From NCBI RefSeq assembly GCF_000423565.1, contig NZ_KE384043.1, positions 53,550-117,549 on the forward strand: 64,000 nt of DNA, in the 5' to 3' direction. Below the pieces are notes generated by a model that ran no database searches, had not been told where the DNA came from, and worked only from the letters and a program-made list of their open reading frames with translations. Source of the stretch: Runella zeae DSM 19591 (GTDB lineage: Bacteria; Bacteroidota; Bacteroidia; Cytophagales; Spirosomataceae). The translations under genes and the position numbers were made by a program. Positions 62,080 through 64,000 of this stretch are shown piece after piece (position 1 is the stretch's first letter; each line of letters begins with the position of its first letter).

Positions 62080-62391
62080 GAGTTGGTAGAGTAATAAGGT
62101 GAAACAAATTCTCCTTGTTATTTAGGAGAAACCTATTACTTAATTTTTTACCAATGATACTATTGGTAGATTTAAACTCTTAACGACTCAAAGTAGGTAT
62201 ATTATAATGTGTTAACGGACAAACTAAAATACAAAGTATTGCATTTGCAAATTTTTTTTAAAAAATTTATCAAACGGTAAAACCGGAAAAAATATCGGAA
62301 AACCGATTGAGAATATCGGAAATCCGATATAATTTCTGAAAAAATTTATATTGGTTTGTGGCATACAATCCTAAGCCATCTAATCTCTCCG
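62080..62391. promoter_or_regulatory. Regulatory region with three phased CGG...CCG dyads
   Basis: An AT-rich region between the XRE-like gene and the glycosyltransferase. Three dyads lie at CGGTAAAACCG (62275-62285), ATCGGAAAACCGAT (62294-62307) and ATATCGGAAATCCGATAT (62313-62330); centres are 62280, 62300.5 and 62321.5, so about 21 bp apart, two helical turns. This suits cooperative regulator binding. The last ends 62 bp before the glycosyltransferase ATG. Confidence 0.6.
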
Positions 62392-63810
62392 ATGAAACCC
62401 CGTTTACTTATTTTGCCCGCAAGTATCCGCAGCCATGTATTGCCCTCGCTGTACGTGGCTGATAGGCTGTCGGAGGAGGGGTATGAAGTATATTACGCTG
62501 TTACAAATGATGTATTGGCGGAGTTGGTCACTAAAAATGGCTATCAAGCTGTGAAAAACACGGGTTGGCGTGTAGGTTACGGCATGGAAGCCTCGTATTT
62601 AGCTGCTAAAAAGGAAAAGGTTTCGTACTGGCGATTACTAAAAGCTTACCGTACAAACGAGCTATATTGGGAACGAAAACGAGAATTGGATGCGCTTATT
62701 GAAGAGCTTCGTCCCACAACTATTTTGGTAGACTTGTTTGCTTATACTGATTATTGGGTATTGTATCCACGCCGTTCAGAATTTAATATCGCCTTTTTTA
62801 ATCCCATGCCCTCTACGTATCGGGTAGGAGAGTGGCCGATAGTGTCAAGCCCCGTAAATCCTCCGATGGGGGACTTAATACTCAGCGGAAGCAGCCACAC
62901 GAGTCAGTCCAACGCCCAACAAGGGGAATTAAAGTTGGGGTGGAGAAAACGAAGGGACTTATTCCTTCAGTTTTTACGCAATCCCAGACAGACTTGGTTG
63001 CGTCAAGCGGTAACTCGTCATCGCCAATTTCTAGAACAAATCTCTCCCCTTGCGCAAGACGCGACTGTGACTCAGGTGATTGCCAACGTGCCCGAATTTG
63101 TGTTAGCGCCCTTGGAATTTGAATTTGCGCCCGAAATACGCAAACCAAATCAACATTATTTGGGGCTGTGTATGCGCGAGCATCGGCAAGACACTGAGCT
63201 TGACCCTGCTTTTGAAAAAGTGTGGGAATTAATTAAAGCTCAGAAAAAAAACGGAGAGCGCCTTGTTTATTGCAGTTTTGGTACCTTTTATGAAGGGGCT
63301 GACGCCATGCTGTTGCGTTTTGTGACTAACCTGCTAGAGGTGATTGCTGACTTACCGCAGGTACATTTGGTATGCTCGGTCAACAAATACGTCATAGAAA
63401 CCCTCCGCGCCAGAAAACTACTCACCAACTGTACCCACTTTTTTAGTCGCGTCCCGCAGCTGACAGTACTGGCCGAAGCCGACGTGTTTATCACTCATGC
63501 GGGATTTGGCTCTATCAAAGAAGCAATTTATTACGGAGTACCTATGCTGGCGTATCCCCTCGACCCTCACTACGACCAAAATGGCAACGCCGTCAAAATA
63601 GAGTATCATGGCTTGGGACTACGCGGTGCTTTTGCGCACGAGCGACTTGGGGATTTGAAAAAGAAACTCGAACGATTGCTGGAAGAAAAAACATTTCGCG
63701 AGAAAGTGAGACAGTTTAGGGAAGTGATTGACGATGGATACAAGGAAGAGAAAATAAAAGAGACAGTGCAGAGCCTTCTTGTGGATAAGCATTCAGTCGT
63801 GTTAGCCTAA
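62392..63810 (+). CDS. UGT-like glycosyltransferase (GT1 family)
   Basis: 472 residues from MKPRLLILPASIRSHVLPSL; the frame opens at 62356 but through a TTG. GT-B fold: the N-terminal part binds the acceptor, and the C-terminal part has YCSFGTFYEGADAMLL and the nucleotide-sugar site FITHAGFGSIKEAIYYGVPM with LDPHYDQNGNAVKIEYHGLG. This is the UDP-glucosyl/glucuronosyl (MGT-type) signature. The acceptor is unknown; natural-product or lipid glycosylation is possible. Confidence 0.88.
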   Translation: MKPRLLILPASIRSHVLPSLYVADRLSEEGYEVYYAVTNDVLAELVTKNGYQAVKNTGWRVGYGMEASYLAAKKEKVSYWRLLKAYRTNELYWERKRELDALIEELRPTTILVDLFAYTDYWVLYPRRSEFNIAFFNPMPSTYRVGEWPIVSSPVNPPMGDLILSGSSHTSQSNAQQGELKLGWRKRRDLFLQFLRNPRQTWLRQAVTRHRQFLEQISPLAQDATVTQVIANVPEFVLAPLEFEFAPEIRKPNQHYLGLCMREHRQDTELDPAFEKVWELIKAQKKNGERLVYCSFGTFYEGADAMLLRFVTNLLEVIADLPQVHLVCSVNKYVIETLRARKLLTNCTHFFSRVPQLTVLAEADVFITHAGFGSIKEAIYYGVPMLAYPLDPHYDQNGNAVKIEYHGLGLRGAFAHERLGDLKKKLERLLEEKTFREKVRQFREVIDDGYKEEKIKETVQSLLVDKHSVVLA

Positions 63811-63850
63811 GATAGTTTAGACCCTTGTAGGGTGACAAAAATAAAAGTCT

Positions 63851-64000
63851 ATGAAACTAAATTTTTCTGAAAAAAACGCAATTGATGCTCTTACGTACAT
63901 TGTAGAAACGACGGGCGTAAAAGTGACAGCAAAATCAGTGAAGGAACAACTCTTCCTACACCCAGATTTTCCTTCCATATTATCATTTAGTGATACCTTG
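63851..64000 (+). CDS. Partial gene: peptidase C39-like N-terminal domain
   Basis: The first 50 codons only; the gene runs off the window. MKLNFSEKNAIDALTYIVET and KEQLFLHPDFPSILSFSDTL resemble the C39-like domain that begins vitamin K epoxide reductase/thioredoxin fusion proteins and some ABC transporters in Bacteroidota. No catalytic Cys is seen in these residues, so the domain is probably a non-peptidase variant. It begins 41 bp after the glycosyltransferase stop. Confidence 0.55.
   Translation, partial: MKLNFSEKNAIDALTYIVETTGVKVTAKSVKEQLFLHPDFPSILSFSDTL

Overview
Organism. The window looks like a chromosome segment of an aerobic Bacteroidota, most likely order Cytophagales (Spirosomaceae, Runella-like). 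Reasons: many SPI- and SPII-secreted proteins and small outer-membrane barrels, FISUMP and two-component-regulator propeller domains, DUF4293, a kdp locus with a split KdpD and an NtrC-type activator, few purine-rich ribosome-binding sites, and -7 boxes of the TAnnTTTG type. The genus is a guess. No rRNA, tRNA, CRISPR array or complete insertion sequence was seen.

Layout. 1-2.8 kb is a scarred accessory region: a 105-bp duplicate of an internal part of the downstream GH127 gene, a gene truncated by it, a small barrel protein, and an LRR-like gene bracketed by two copies of the 3' end of a probable phage terminase gene. 2.8-8.3 kb is a pentose locus: GH127 beta-L-arabinofuranosidase, a DapA-family lyase and an FAH-family enzyme on the minus strand, divergent from xylA across a perfect palindrome. 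8.3-14.7 kb is housekeeping (OsmC, NCS2 permease, thioredoxin-like ferredoxin, Prc-type protease, FKBP isomerase, esterase). 14.7-19.9 kb holds two plus-strand operons around a Crp/Fnr regulator, each preceded by a near-identical dyad at the same distance from a -7 box. 20-25.7 kb has a TANGO2-like protein, a TPR histidine kinase, an oxidoreductase and a membrane LytTR regulator.

25.7-36 kb is a complete potassium-uptake locus (small peptide, kdpF, kdpA, kdpB, kdpC, porin, KdpD sensor domain, separate HAMP/PAS kinase). An NtrC-family activator lies upstream and a sigma-54-like promoter (GG-N10-GC) sits just before the first small gene, so K+ uptake is probably sigma-54 controlled rather than KdpE controlled. 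36-40.1 kb has galU downstream of a PemK/MazF toxin-antitoxin pair, an M28 peptidase and thrB. 40.2-43 kb is a polymorphic-toxin debris and immunity island (AHH nuclease domain, Imm43-like, SUKH, toxin-tail remnant, unknown putative immunity gene). 43.4-47 kb has secreted and lipoprotein genes including two propeller paralogues. 48-58 kb is again housekeeping (folK, amine oxidase, ComM-like, recQ, purD, PSP1-family protein). 58-64 kb has a serine hydrolase, a barrel protein, an AraC-type regulator, a 10-copy hairpin repeat array, two small XRE regulators, three helically phased CGG...CCG dyads, a UGT-like glycosyltransferase and the start of a C39-like gene cut by the window edge.

Most notable for follow-up: the twin operators of the Crp/Fnr locus, the hairpin array next to the XRE genes, the sigma-54/split-KdpD wiring of kdp, and the recombination scars at the left edge.
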